64,000 nucleotides of DNA. Origin: Arenicola marina (taxonomy: Eukaryota > Annelida > Polychaeta > Arenicolidae). The position numbers and the translations under genes were made by a program. How positions within the stretch are numbered: the stretch's first letter is position 1; each line of letters begins with the position of its first letter. The stretch is taken from positions 26,141,708 to 26,205,707 of the forward strand of contig OZ025255.1 in the NCBI GenBank assembly GCA_964019135.1, read 5' to 3'. This document shows positions 10,472 to 22,825 of this stretch, piece after piece. The notes beneath the pieces were generated by a model. The model saw only the letters and a program-made list of their open reading frames with translations, did no database searches and had not been told where the DNA came from.

Positions 10472-13400
10472 CCCTAAGTAAAACTGTAGTTGTCGTTGTT
10501 GTTGTGGGCATATCACTAGGCGGGTAAAGAGATAGATAGATATATTAGACAGATAGATACACAGGGTCATAGAGGACCCATATCTGGCTCCACCGTGTCG
10601 CCAGCCCTGATGTCGCTCACACCGTGTATGGTACCCAGTGGCATGGTGCCACGACTTGTAGGCCCCCTAACACCCACAGGGCGGAGCCACTGCAGGACCT
10701 CGTAACATCCAATGCGACATCATAGTGATACAGCCATATAAATTATACACCTTCTCACTGCGACTGTGAACATGTTATTGACTGTAAATATAGAGTTCTT
10801 TGCTCTCTGGTTAGTGAGGCCAAGGTCAATGTACGACCTTGCTTTCGTCGAGTGAACGTAACTTCTTAAAAGCCGAGCCCGCGACTGGTTTTGCTTGCTC
10901 CTTTGGTTCCCTGCTCTCATGGTGTCAACACAGTGGGTGTATTAAATGGAACGTTAACCGAAATGTTCTTTCTTGCTTCGTATCCATGTGGTCAGTCCGA
11001 GCTTCTCGGTGAATAATAAATGTGATGTGCAGTGTTCTTAATTGTTTGTTTCAGCGATCACATACGCATTTAGGTACACAATGATTTTTTCTCGCGATGT
11101 GCAGTCAATATTTATATGTTTCATCAGTTATCCTGAAAATAACGTTTAGTGGTAGCAACTTTTGATGTTTTTGCATTAAAAAAGCCGTGTCGTTGCAAGT
11201 ATATTCCGTTCAGCTAAAGGTAAGGTTAAGCTGCGAAGTAAATGTCGATCTGTCGACTCACGGGTTAGTACTGGTCAACTACTAGTTGTATGAAACCTTT
11301 ACTTACCATTATGTTGCATGCACATTTTTTCTTGATCCACGAATTCAATTGGAATCTTTAGGTGTATTTTCTCTTTCGGTTTCATCCGGCATAGCAAAAA
11401 CATCATTTTATGGAATGTTTTATTTTATCAGCGACTCTCTGAGTTGAATGCTCATGATACGATGATTTACTCCATTTTAGTTGTTGATGAAGTTCAGGGA
11501 GAATCGATTTGGGCGAAGTACGTGTAAGTATGAGCAAGACATGCCGGTTTTTTTTCGTATAACATTAATTTCAACGTATCATTTTAAACTCACCTTTACG
11601 GGCTTGGATCCAGGACTTTGAAACTGGGGAATAAGGACATATTCGCCCCCCTCCCCCGCCCCCAACCCACCTTGCACGGTACTAGAAGTTGCACTCCGTG
11701 ACAACAAATATGGTGATATATTCCAGAAGTTTTATGACATTTGGGGGTGTCACATTGTGGTATGACATACTTTCCACAACACACGTCATTCAAAATGCGC
11801 ATAGTCTTTGGAGAAAACTTAAGGAAGAAAGCTATATCTGTTTTAATCTTCCAATTATGACGTATATATCATCGGTGAAAGAAAGTTATATCCTGGAAAT
11901 AATTACACCGCAGTTTGCACTTAGGCGCAATGCGGCATTTAGGTTGAATATCTTCTCTGCCATCCCGTTTGCTTTACTATTTTGTTGACTGTATATTCGT
12001 GGCATAACAGACCATTTGCCACAAATACGCGTGCAACATTGCATAATTGGTCTATATATGTTGTTATGACATTCCCTTCCATTATATTCCGCGACAGATT
12101 CTGACACGGATCATAGCATCCATAAGATCCGATAGAGCCGAACAAGTAGAGAGTATTTAGCGGTCTTTATCACGTCTTAAATGTCTTGAGGCAGGCTATG
12201 CAAAACCAGTGGAGATGCATTGGTTTCTTCGAGCACTTCGGGTGGATGGGTTCGGCCGTTTTATAACTCCAAGTTTTTCCGACATAACCAAGATATAATG
12301 GATAAAATGAGGCGTACGATAAACGATGTTGTAACCCTTGCGCAGAAATGGTTTTCTATAATCCGTATTATGATGTGTTTCGCGTACACGTTTGCTTTTT
12401 TTGTATATTGAAAGCTGCTCAGACAGCAATGTTCTACCTCATATCTAACTTGTTTTACAAATTTACCAGACATTTAGTCTGATTTCCTAAGTGATCCATG
12501 TGTAAATGCTATATGCGTTTTGATTTATATCTTCATCTTTGTTGCAATGCCTGAAGTTTGACGACGTGATGTACTTTCTACGTGCGAGATGTACCAGCCT
12601 GGCGAATAGATAAATGCCTTTCAATTATTTATTGCACAAGATATTTAAATTATGTCTCATGGGATACATTGTAGCATGAGCAGCTGTGTGTTGCCATTCG
12701 TGCGCAGACGTGTATTAAACACAATATTTGTATTCATGAAAGGCGAATTTGCGACTGACAGATAAACGTCTCGCCACGTGTCCATGGTGGACGAGACAGT
12801 GGCTATAGTCAAATTCATTAATGCCGTTCACACTGTTTTCGGGCGATATTTTCGTTAAAATTGAAGTGAGCGCTCGGAAATTTACGTTGGCGTTTGCCAT
12901 GCGGACTACGTATGTATTTGGTTCAGGTACCCGGCTGCATTGTTTCATTTGTCAGGGGTTGGTTGGTTCTATGACATTGTTATTCACAGAACAAACACAC
13001 AAGAGGTTTCCTTTAAATGTAATATTATATAATGGAATTATATAATTCTATTATAACCTATTATAATTATATTTCGCTAGATTAAGAACAGTTTAATAGT
13101 TGTAATCTGAATTCGATTAAAAATATTTGTAGTTAATGCCCCGGAATCGATTTTGTCAGTTGTCACTGGATTTACTTTTCATTTGTATCTCCTTAAAATT
13201 CAAGAATCGAGACTCTGTGTGTATTCCAGGTCTACTTTATACGTTTTCTTCTTTCTAACTTGCAAGTTAAATTTTAATATCTGACAGTTGTGCTGTGTTT
13301 TGTTTTGAATCGCGAACATGTCGTCTGCCGGAAATGTTGAGCAGCCTTGACCTTGCTTTGTGTTGCATTGTGGGACCCGTAGATTCCAGTATTTAAGCCC

Positions 13401-14394
13401 CGGAATTCGATTTAAAATATTTGTAGTTAAAATACCAGAAAGGTCATGATTTCTGCCCTGAAGAACATCAGCACGCCTAGAATTTCCTGCTACACGTGGC
13501 CCAGTGAACGTCATCACATTCGCCAATTGACAGCTATATCGGCAGTTTTTTCGGCTTATATCTCGTTCTTGAAATTGTATACTTTGATAGTCAAGACAGG
13601 AATCTGTACCAAGTAGGTTTTTGTTTAGAAAACACCCTGTTCCTGTGATAAATTGTTGGATCTTATGCAGCTACAAGTCCATCCTCGCCTTTTGTGTGCT
13701 ATGCAGTGCAGAGTGAGCTAGAGTTACCCGAAACACGCGCCTGAAACGGACTTTTATTTGTCGCCTTTAGAGGTCACACAAAACACCATTGCAATAAACG
13801 GATACAGTTCCGCATTGTTCGGGGTGGCACATGTTAGCCTTTACCGCGTCACCACAATGACCTGATTGATAACATTAATGTAATGTCAAAAGCTAAAGAC
13901 ACTCTTTTTTGGACATTTTACTCCAATCACAGAATAAAATACACATAACATAGTTAAATAAGAATTCGTTACCAATGCTGTAACATAGTCGTATTAAACT
14001 TCAGGTCTTGTTAGACTGATCTTGGTTCTGGTAAGGTGAGCGGTTATCTATAACGATAGCACGCTGACGGATCGGGTTAAAAGACATTAGCATCCGACCA
14101 GGAGCGAATAATATTAAACTTACTTAAAATAATAACGGACATATCATTTGGATATACTTGGTTATACAAGTTATCATCGATACCGCTCAGCAAACAGGTG
14201 TCAAGCCTGTTACGTGATAGTTACGTGATTAAGCTATACGAACAAAAAACTAATTATTCCGAATGATATATGAAGCCAATAAACACTCACAAATAAAATA
14301 TACGCAATCCGCGATCAATGCTCAGGTAGATTGAAAGAAAAGGCAACGCGAAGTTACGTAGACATTGATAATAATGGATACAATGATACAGTCT
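10472..14394. other. No recognised gene
   Basis: AT-leaning sequence. A 28-base near-identical segment around attcgat(t)aaaatatttgtagttaa occurs at 13109-13136 and 13403-13430. A motif ggcttggatccagg at 11599-11612 resembles transposon ends seen elsewhere in the window. Nothing else is supportable. Confidence 0.5.
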
Positions 14395-14700
14395 TATCGT
14401 CCGTTGAGTCTTATCGTCTTATTGTCTGTTGAATCTTATTGTCTGTTGAATCTTATTGTCTGATGAATCTTATTGTCTGATGAACCTTATTGTCAAGTGA
14501 GTCTTTTTTGCAGGTGAGTCTTATCATCTGGTGTGTCTCATTGTCTGGTGCGTCTTATTGTCTGTTGAATCGTATTGTCTGTTGAATCGTATCGTCTGAT
14601 GAATTTTATTGTCATGTGAGTCTTATTGTCTGGTGTGTCTTATTGTCTGGTGAGTCCTACTGTCTGTTGGTGAGTTATTTTCTGAAGAATCTTATTGTCG
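14395..14700. repeat. Degenerate minisatellite of about 17-bp units
   Basis: Units around ttattgtctgttgaatc (17 bases) repeat with many substitutions. The array lies some 400 bases past the stop codon of the receptor gene. A minus-strand AATAAA lies within it at 14605-14610. Confidence 0.85.
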
Positions 14701-15112
14701 ATACACGGTGTAACGTAGTATTTTAATGTTTTATCGTTTTAATGTTATATATATTTTTTTATGCTTTGCGGTTATGACTCAAGCCATTATTATTTTCTTA
14801 CTCGAGGACATAAGGCAAGATCCGGCAAACTATATAAAGAAAGCATATAATTATGTAACCAAGGCAAAAATTGTTACACTCTTCCATGAGCAAAAAAAAA
14901 AGACAAAGCTGGTTTTGCAGAATACCTCAGCGCAAAAGCAACATCTATTCCTAGGCCTCACGTGTTCATCAGTGATCTATAAACAGTGGCATATCGTCTG
15001 TAGCCAGCGATCATCGGTCATCACCGAATGTCACCTTTTGACTATCAAGACATCCGGGAATGACGTCATCATCAACTACCAGCCACGATTATCCTGACGT
15101 CAGGGAATGACG
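14701..15112 (-). other. 3' flank or 3' UTR of the nAChR gene
   Basis: Sequence directly after the TGA stop on the minus strand. An ATTAAA at 14721-14726 is the closest polyadenylation-signal variant I noted. The 3' end of the transcript cannot be fixed from sequence. Confidence 0.35.
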
Positions 15113-15768
15113 TCAGTATTCCGTGAAGCGCGGGATGAAGACGAGTAGGATGAGCGTGGCGGCGATGGTGGTCATGAGGAAGAGCAGAAATAAGAATCGA
15201 TCCATCACGTTGGCCACCATCTGCCACTCGCTGACCAGATCTGCCTGCGCGTCCGCCTCGTCCTTCTTGTTCACCAGCACCTTCAGATATTTCAAAATCT
15301 CCTCCGTCACAGCCAGGCGCTTCAGCTCGGCGTTCCAGTCCACCGCGCCGTTCCCATCGCCGTCCATCTGCCCTCCGATGCCCCCGACGCCCCCGCCTCC
15401 GCTGTCCTTCCCCCCCACCCCCAAGCCGCCGTTGTTGGTATTGCTGTACCGCTGCAGCTTCGACCGGAGCTCGGCCACTGGGCTGCGTTTCCCGGAATGC
15501 ACTTCGTTGACGAGTCTGAGACATACGTCCGTATTTTCGTTGGACAATCCTCTCTGCTTTCGGGGCTTCCGTGGTTGCTCCTTGACGCGCTTGGGCGCCA
15601 GTTGCGGGCAGGAACAGCGCAGGAGGCGAGCCATGAACTTGAGGACGAAACAACGAATCCAGGGAGGGACTTCGGGCTGGTGAGGCCCGCAATGATGCAG
15701 CTTCAGGACGAAGACCGTCAGGATCACCGAGATAGACGTCACTGCCATTGATATGGTGAGATATATTC
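15113..15768 (-). CDS. nAChR subunit, last coding exon (TM3, cytoplasmic loop, TM4, stop)
   Basis: This exon encodes residues 344-560 and a TGA stop. After acceptor gatgtctttgcag the split codon G|GA gives Gly343. TM3 follows (344-368), then the post-M3 helix PPWIRCFVLKFMARLL (377-392). The cytoplasmic loop has a basic cluster (403-415) and a Gly-rich low-complexity stretch (454-483). A charged MA helix (about 486-533) runs into TM4 (534-555), which ends PRFTEY. The protein totals 560 residues; nAChR subunits are usually about 450-600. The type is probably alpha-9/10-like or alpha-7-like, judged by eye only. No AATAAA is close on the minus strand; candidates lie at 14721-14726 (ATTAAA) and 14605-14610 (AATAAA). 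Family knowledge says the subunit works in a plasma-membrane pentamer, as a homomer or heteromer; partners are unknown. Confidence 0.95.
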
Positions 15769-17710
15769 CTGCAAAGACATCGCAAGTCATTTATACGGTC
15801 AAATACATTCCTGTAAAGACAACGTAGGCTACGTCATTGATATGGTCAGATATATTGCCTTGGAGACGGCGTAAGTAATTGGCATAGTCAGATATACGGC
15901 TAATGTACGGTACGATGTCAAATGAACGACGCATCAAGCAAAACATACGGTAATGCACAAGTACGTGGTTTTAAACAACGAAACATAAGGTCATATTCTG
16001 AATTGTAGTTCATGGACCACATATGAGGCGATGCCAGTCTAGTAAGGAATTAGGTCATATTTGTTTCGATTTTGAGCGTAGGTCATCTACAAATCGCGCC
16101 TCCGATCTACACAAACTCCATAATAATCAACTGGTAGGACTCTCATTTTAGATCATGTTTCGCTATCGATATTCTTTGGACAGCTATATTCCACATTGAC
16201 ATATGTGTTTGATCTAAACGCCGACCAAACAACTACAAACTACCTTGCGCGACATTCTTCATAATGCCCCATTTCCCAGCCAAGGAAAGAGTCACACAGA
16301 AATAAATGCCGTATAGATATACAACCGTGTATGGATGACATGTTAGATCTATTTCTTATCTGGCAGGTTGTCCGTGTATTGCGTTTGTGGCTATGCGTGT
16401 TGAGGAGTGTCTAACGTCCGTGGATGAGTTTTTATATTTATAATCCATATATTCTAAAAGAGGCAAATACACCAATGCCCGTGTTTCAGGAACTGGGCCA
16501 CACAATATATATAGCTATAATGGAAATTATATATATAAACAAATAAGCGGAATATCCACTTCCCCATCTTGAATTATGAATGTATCTAATGAACGTCGGA
16601 GAGAACCTGCCTTGAACACACACTAATTGATGATTGAGTCATGACATCCACGTAAGGCTGAAATTTGCAACATAATAACAGGTTCCATTAGATAGCGCTA
16701 GTCTCTGGACACCAGGATTACCCGGGGGTGAGAGAGAGAGAGGGGGTCTTTGACCGCACAAAGAGAGAAAGCCTCCGTAAAGACGTGAAGAAGGGTCCAC
16801 CTCTGATGGAAAAATTATTCAGGCGGAAACAATTGTGAAACAAAATTGATATCGAGATCAAAGTTTGCAGTAATGTAGTAGAGCGGATGTGATTTTTTTT
16901 TAGCCCGGCAATTAACAGTGCATATCCCGCAGCGAGCTTTCTAGGGTCGCCCACTGCGAAACGCGATATCAAAATCGCGAATAAAAAATATCGGACGACG
17001 CAACCCTCGACCGGTTAATGTCGTAAAACACGATATCAGAGAGCTGCACGCAGTTAGGTCGCGCCGAATTACGGGGTGTCGCATTATTTCAGCCGTCAGC
17101 GCTATTAAAGACGTTTCTTTTTTTCAGGCCAACAGTCAAAGACCGAAGCTGTTGCAGGGTTTATCTCTCAGGAAAAGTCATATTCCATGGTGTGCCTTCA
17201 TTGCCATGTCAGATGTGTTCTAGGCCTTCATGTTGCATCTAGCAGGAATCACTCATTGTGGTCGCTAACGGGTAATGGGTATAAAACTTGACACCCCTAC
17301 GCCTATACAGCTCCATTCCCACAGGAGGTTCTGCTGTAAAATATGTTTACTATTAAGAAACTGTGCGCAAAAATAAAGCATGTCTAAGAATCGCAACAAA
17401 CTGAATATGGTTTAGTGAAAGCAGGCGTGTAGTATATTATCGGCCTCGGCTTGCCGGTGGGGGAGCTAGATACGTTGCAGACTGTACTGCAGGGAATATT
17501 CCTTTGCAGCCATTGTGTCGACCCCGTGGTCGGCTGGTCGTAGGTTCGCTTGAGTTTGAATTGACTGAAGGCGCAGTATCATGTGGGGACAAACTGATTG
17601 CTTCCGATGGTTGCATTGTAGCTTTCAACAATATAAATATACTCTTGTATCCGCAAGGTGGTTCATTCGGCGTGAATAGGAGAAATAAGGGGGGGGGGGG
17701 GGGGGTGAGC

Positions 17711-17881
17711 AAAACATCTTTATCTCGTACATCAAGCTTGGGACGGTTAATTTTAAATCCATATTTGTTATATTATTGATCTGGTTCTATTTCAGGAAGT
17801 GAGTGATAAGCCAGTTACCAAGTTATGGCTACTATAATACCTGTTTTTGGTAATACGGTCGTGACGTTTAGTTATTGATTG
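17711..17881 (+). repeat. 171-bp direct repeat, copy 1
   Basis: Matches 18021-18191 at a constant offset of 310 bases with only a few substitutions near its left end. Both contain gtacatcaagcttgggacgg. The 139 bases between are unrelated. Confidence 0.9.
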
Positions 17882-18020
17882 AGCATTGTGTACATTGCGA
17901 TATAGAGATAATTGGCTTTCAATCATTCCAAAATTGTTGAAATTGTCTTGGCACTTCAATCCGAACATATTCGATCCGCTCTGAGCCTCCATCATCGTTT
18001 ACTCAAAACGAAGCGATTAT

Positions 18021-18191
18021 AAAACAAGTTTATTTCGTACATCAAGCTTGGGACGGTTAATTTTAAACCCATATTTGTTATATTATTGATCTGGTTCTAT
18101 TTCAGGAAGTGAGTGATAAGCCAGTTACCAAGTTATGGCTACTATAATACCTGTTTTTGGTAATACGGTCGTGACGTTTAGTTATTGATTG
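18021..18191 (+). repeat. 171-bp direct repeat, copy 2
   Basis: Second copy of the segment at 17711-17881. The ends show no transposon terminal motif. A local duplication with later divergence or replacement of the spacer is the simplest reading. Confidence 0.9.
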
Positions 18192-20104
18192 TCAGTTAAG
18201 CTCTACGGCATGGCCACAGCTGATGTTTGTGTCGCCTGTGTTTTAAGTCCCTTGCATAGGATGGCCGCTTACGGCGATGTTGACGGTGATGCCATGAAAC
18301 GCCAGCCAATCACTAACGTACAGACCCATGAACATACACGACTTCCGGTTGCATGACGCCCAGTTAGGAGGCACTGTCGCTTTCGGCAAACCGCTGGTTC
18401 CCGTAAACCTTGCTGTATGTATAACACGTTCAATGTTTGATCTACAAGCTGGGTGGTTAAATACAACAAGACATTCATTCTTCAACGTATACCCTTCCAC
18501 TCTCGCCGCCCACAAGGCCCCATTATCACACTGACTCAATTACATTTGACCCGGATGTAAGCTATGGTGGCGACTTCCGCCTACCAGACCCTGAGTGAGC
18601 GGCGTGGTATAAAGGCACCCAGGTCTGCGACGTCACTTGAAGCTTGGCCTTTTCCCACCCTCCGGTTTCATCAAAGTCACATTCATCACAGCCTTTACGT
18701 GACAGTTCATGCATATTGAACGCAGAGGGATCTCTGCCTACGGCCACTCTGATTGAGTTATCGAGTGTAGCGATATTGCGGGAAAAGTGATTACATCCGG
18801 GACTTCTCGATCACGTGACCAGTGTTACTTCCGGTTTCCGCCATAGCCAATAAAATGGGCCGAATGCGATACTTCTACTCCCATGCAGTGGATATTGAGA
18901 ACGAGAAACTGGCATTTTGGGGCATTCCGAAGGTCACCGTTTAAAACATTATTTGCCGCGGTGTAACTGGACAACGTACAAAGCCGCATTGGACACATCA
19001 AAGCGAGCGATACTTACGCCGTTTATCGCTTTGACAGAAAACCAACCAATCCATCATTCTATGTCAAATCATGAGATTTTTGTTTATTAAAACATAAGAG
19101 CCATACTCATTAAAAACACAAAGCTGAGGCAGAAATTTGCAAGAGTCCCTTCACAGCAACTGGCCCCATGGACTGTATGTTTGGATGTTGTACGTGTCAT
19201 TCCAATCAGATGGACCGTAGTAGCAATAAATACGGCATATACAATGGTCACTCGACACGGTCATAGTTTTCACATGTCTGGAGACTGGAACTCACAGCAT
19301 GTTTAATGGTACGGCATGTGTACTGGCACAGCATGTTTACTGGTCCCGACGTCAGTAGCTGTAGAACGGACTTGCCAACTTTCCTGCTTATGCCACGTGT
19401 GGTTAGTGAATACCTATTGGTAAATTATGGCGACCACGCCACCAAGTGCATAATGAAAAGTCAAATGAACAGTGAAAGAAGGCAAATATTCCCCAAACAG
19501 CATGGTGAAAACCGCGCAGGTCCTGCCGTTTAAAGCGCATTGGTCGCTGTTAACAGTCGCATAAACACCAGAAGACGGGTGTGGCAAGGCCAAAGTGGTT
19601 TCTACTCCACTCGTCGGTCCGTCCCTGCAGTATCCAGCCGAGCAAGAAATGTTTGGCTCGAATTTATGTGTATTGTGTTGACGGCTGCGAGCGAGCGGCA
19701 GTCCCCGAGCCCTAGCGGTGGGCCAGGGTTGCGAGGGTGGGGAAGCCACGTGGTGGGGGGGTTGGTCGGGAAAAACAAAGGACAAAGGGACCGTGGCGCG
19801 CTTTAAAAAGCACACCACGAATCGATGGCGACGGCTACCAGGGTGTAATAGAAGTCAGATGGTCACTCAGAGGCGACCCCGTCCGACTGGGTGGGGTGTA
19901 CCTGCAACTTGCGTTGGTGGGCTGCTTCTTTCCAATAATGGAGGTTAATGCAAGAACCGTTTAGTTTTAGAGGATTTTTTTTATGCGCGTGTTCTTTGTT
20001 GCGCTTTTTTTACATAATTTAACTCCATGACAGTACAAATATAGTCTCCGAGCTAACTTCTTTCAATACCAGTATATGCTTGATCATAGTCAATGTTCGT
20101 TGCT
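18192..20104. other. Intronic sequence, no recognised feature
   Basis: Mixed composition with several short open frames on both strands, none resembling a known family. Confidence 0.5.
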
Positions 20105-20684
20105 GATAGCCTAAATTCCTGGGCATATTACCCTCTGGCCATATTTCTGGGAACATTAAGCTCTGGCCACATTCCTGGGGATAGTAACCTCTGGCCACAT
20201 TCCTCGGGATAGTAACCTTTGGCCATACTCCAGGGAAGATTAGCCTGTGGCCATATTCCTGGGAAGATTAACCTCTGGCCACATTCCTGGGGATAGTAAC
20301 CTCTGGCCATATTCCTGGGAAGATTAACTTCTGGCCATACTCTAGGGAAGATTAGCCTCTGGCCATATTCCTGGGAAGATTAGCCTCTGGCCATATTCCT
20401 GGGAAGATTAACCTCTGGCCATACTCCAGGGAAGATTAACCTCTGGCCATATTCCTGGGAAGATTAATCTCTGGCCATATTCCTGGGGAGATTAAGCTCT
20501 GGCCATATTCCTGGGAAGATTAACCTCTGGCCATACTCTAGGGAAGATTAGCCTCTGGCCATAATCCTGGGGAGATTAAGCTCTGGCCATATTCCTGGGA
20601 AGATTAACCTTTGGCCATACTCCAGAGAAGATTAGCCTCTGGCCATATTCCTAGGGAGATTACGCTCTGGCCATATTCTATGTA
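20105..20684. repeat. Minisatellite of 28-bp units, about 21 copies
   Basis: Units are built on ctctggccatattcctggga followed by agattaac. Starts at 20133, 20161 and 20189 confirm the 28-base period. Variants alternate ctgggaagatta with ctggggatagta. Confidence 0.95.
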
Positions 20685-21415
20685 TAACTGCTAGCCTAAT
20701 CGTCGGGGTTTAATGTCACGCATGGAGAAATAAATACTGGCTATAGTTGAGGGTGGTGTACCCGTGAGAGTCAATACTCCAACGCTACGTACAAATTTGC
20801 CTAAAAAAATTCGAGGGCAGATTAAATTCGAAACATGCACACATGGTGTAGATGTACGGGAAATGGAGACTGAGAAAAAGAGAAAGACATGAGCGGCAGA
20901 GAAACGAGACATGAAAAGAGAACGAGTGTATAAAAGCAAGAGAGTTATAGAGATATGGGCGAGGGAAAGGGAGCACGAGGATATATCACCACACAGCGAC
21001 GGCATGGCACGAGCTGAACACCCGAGACTCATGTCTAGCGTTCCAATAACCTTGACAAGGCCACAGGCGACTGAGATGCGCCTGCAGTGCCGATTGCCGT
21101 TCTGCTTTACGACTCCATCTACCACAAAGCATTACCCAGGGCTGACAGCTGCTCGATTCAGACACGCTATTTATGGCTGAATCGCAATCGAACGGCATGG
21201 CTTATTTGACAAGAACGTTTATTGGATGTGAATAGGGACTAATGCCGGACCAGATCCAAAGACTCGCGGCTGCTCTGGGCGAGACGGCAATGGGGAAGGC
21301 CGTTACTCCTTTCTTCTGGGATTAAGGGCCTTTGGCCTGTTTCATGGCCGTTTAAATTGAAAATGCTCGAAGTATGGTTTGCTCGAAGCAGCAGATTGTC
21401 AATCTCATTATAACA

Positions 21416-21472
21416 CATGCATATTCATGAGATTTCTGAATATGCATGATTTTATATGTATAAAATCATGCA
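21416..21472. repeat. Overlapping perfect hairpins (cruciform-prone)
   Basis: A 12-base stem, catgcatattca (21416-21427), pairs with 21437-21448 over a 9-base loop. A 14-base stem, tgcatgattttata (21443-21456), pairs with 21459-21472 over a 2-base loop. The two stems share bases 21443-21448, so they are mutually exclusive. Confidence 0.9.
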
Positions 21473-21983
21473 TTTAACAGCATCTGCCTCTGCGTACCGA
21501 TTTGTCATATAACCAACTTCCTCATATTGAAAATGCCAAATGATATAATTTCAGTATCTATATCAGGATGAAAATGTCATGCATTTCTACCAGTAATAAA
21601 CTCATTTTTGAAGGGTAAATAACTGTTGACTTAGGGAAAGTATCAGGTAATCTGTATCGTTAAAACGGGGAGATTGGAACATCGGTGATACGCTTCACAC
21701 CTTAGTATTCCTTCGTTAGTATTACTAATTCGCATCATGTTTCAGGTGAGGGATCCCGTATAAAATAACCAACAGTTCTGGGCCGGTATGGATAAAAAAT
21801 GGTGCACGCACATCTTTCTCATTTCTCATTTTCATGCGAGGTTTATAAATACGTCCCCTGCGAATTTTGGAAACTTTCCTAAGCTTTTATTGTATGCGCT
21901 AGGTATTAAGAAGATTAATAACATTGCTTCTTTGTTCTGCCGTTGATGGTAGGGGCGCCACGAAAGTTGGCAAGACAGATGTG

Positions 21984-22238
21984 GTTGGTTGGTTGTACAT
22001 TCAGGACGCTTTAACCACTTTTGGTCATATCGCGTCAATGAATGAAGGAAGGGCCAGTGAAGCCCCCGGGGATAACCCCCTACTCTTTGCGAAGAAGGAA
22101 ATGGGATCTTTATCCTACGACCACACAGACATGGCCACAGCAGGACTCAACCCATCGATCCACGTGCCGTCAGGCTCCCATGTGGCCTGAGCACTCAAGG
22201 CGAGCGCTCTAACCCACTGAGTTACCGGGCCGGTCCCG
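21984..22238 (-). mobile_element. tRNA-derived SINE (family A), full-length copy with 10-bp target duplication
   Basis: The element is 255 bases on the minus strand. Its head has an A-box-like ggtaactcagtgggttagag and a B-box-like gatgggttgagtcc. Its tail reads ttaaagcgtcctgaatg followed by caacc repeats. Perfect 10-base duplications gacagatgtg lie at 21974-21983 and 22239-22248. It lies inside intron 4, 41 bases from the exon 4 donor, in the same orientation as the gene. Confidence 0.85.
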
Positions 22239-22289
22239 GACAGATGTGAAGGTGTGGTCTCCACCATTAACTCACGTCCAATGACTTAC

Positions 22290-22825
22290 CTATGAGAGGC
22301 ACGAATTCGGAGGTGGGCGGCATGCTCTCCGCAATGAGCAGCATGAAGACTGAGTAGGACAGTAGCACGGTGATGCCCAGCGTGATCTTCTCCCCTGCAT
22401 CCGGCGGCAGGCAGAACGCCAGCAGACTGAGCATGTTAAGCCAGACACACGGCAAAATGATGTTCAGGATATAGTACAGAATCCTCCTCTGGATCTTGAT
22501 GTAGATTGTCACGTCCGGATACACCGCCGGGCTGATGGGATACACCACCATATTCCGGACCACCTTGGCGTCCAGGTGCTTCCACTCCCCGTTAGTGATA
22601 TAGTTGGACATGTCGACGTCGTCGCGGCTTTTCACGATATCAACCTGGGCCTGGTCGTAGGTCCAGGAGCCGAATTTGAGGAGACACACCTGCTTGTCGA
22701 AGGGGAAGAAGGTGATGTCGACCTTGCAGCTGCTGCGCAGGCGCGCTGGGGGTGACCAGAAGACGGTACCGTCGTGGTGTACCATGGCATTGCTCGGCAT
22801 GTAGCCCGTCGTGAAGTCATCCGCA
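22290..22825 (-). CDS. nAChR subunit, coding exon 4 (Cys-loop, loops B and C, TM1, TM2)
   Basis: This 536-base exon encodes residues 164-343 (both end codons split). It holds the Cys-loop C197-C211 with exactly 13 residues between the cysteines and the FPFD core. Loop B is FGSWTYD with W218. Loop C carries Y259 and Y266, but where alpha subunits have Cys-Cys this protein has Ile261-Ser262, so it is formally a non-alpha subunit. TM1 spans about 279-303. TM2 begins GEKITLGITVLLSYSVF, with Glu at -1', Leu319 at 9' and Glu at 20', as in cation channels. The exon ends at the conserved TSEFVPLIG before TM3. Acceptor acccgtttcag, donor gtaagt. A SINE sits 41 bases into the following intron. Confidence 0.96.

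Larger units (their letters stand above)
15769..22289 (-). other. Intron 4 of the nAChR gene
   Basis: This intron of 6,521 bases separates TM2 from TM3. From 15769 to 17710 I see no feature beyond a short GA run near 16729. A 171-bp direct repeat follows (17711-18191), then unassigned sequence to 20104. After that come a 28-bp minisatellite (20105-20684), a palindrome cluster (21416-21472) and a SINE close to the 5' splice site. No coding segment was recognised. Confidence 0.85.

Noticed and set aside
17711-18191. Terminal repeats of a small retroelement
   Set aside because: The repeats lack terminal motifs, a primer-binding site or a target duplication, and the 139-base spacer has no features.
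20105-20684. CRISPR-like array
   Set aside because: Units are contiguous with no unique spacers between repeats. The setting is eukaryotic. The same holds for the other arrays.
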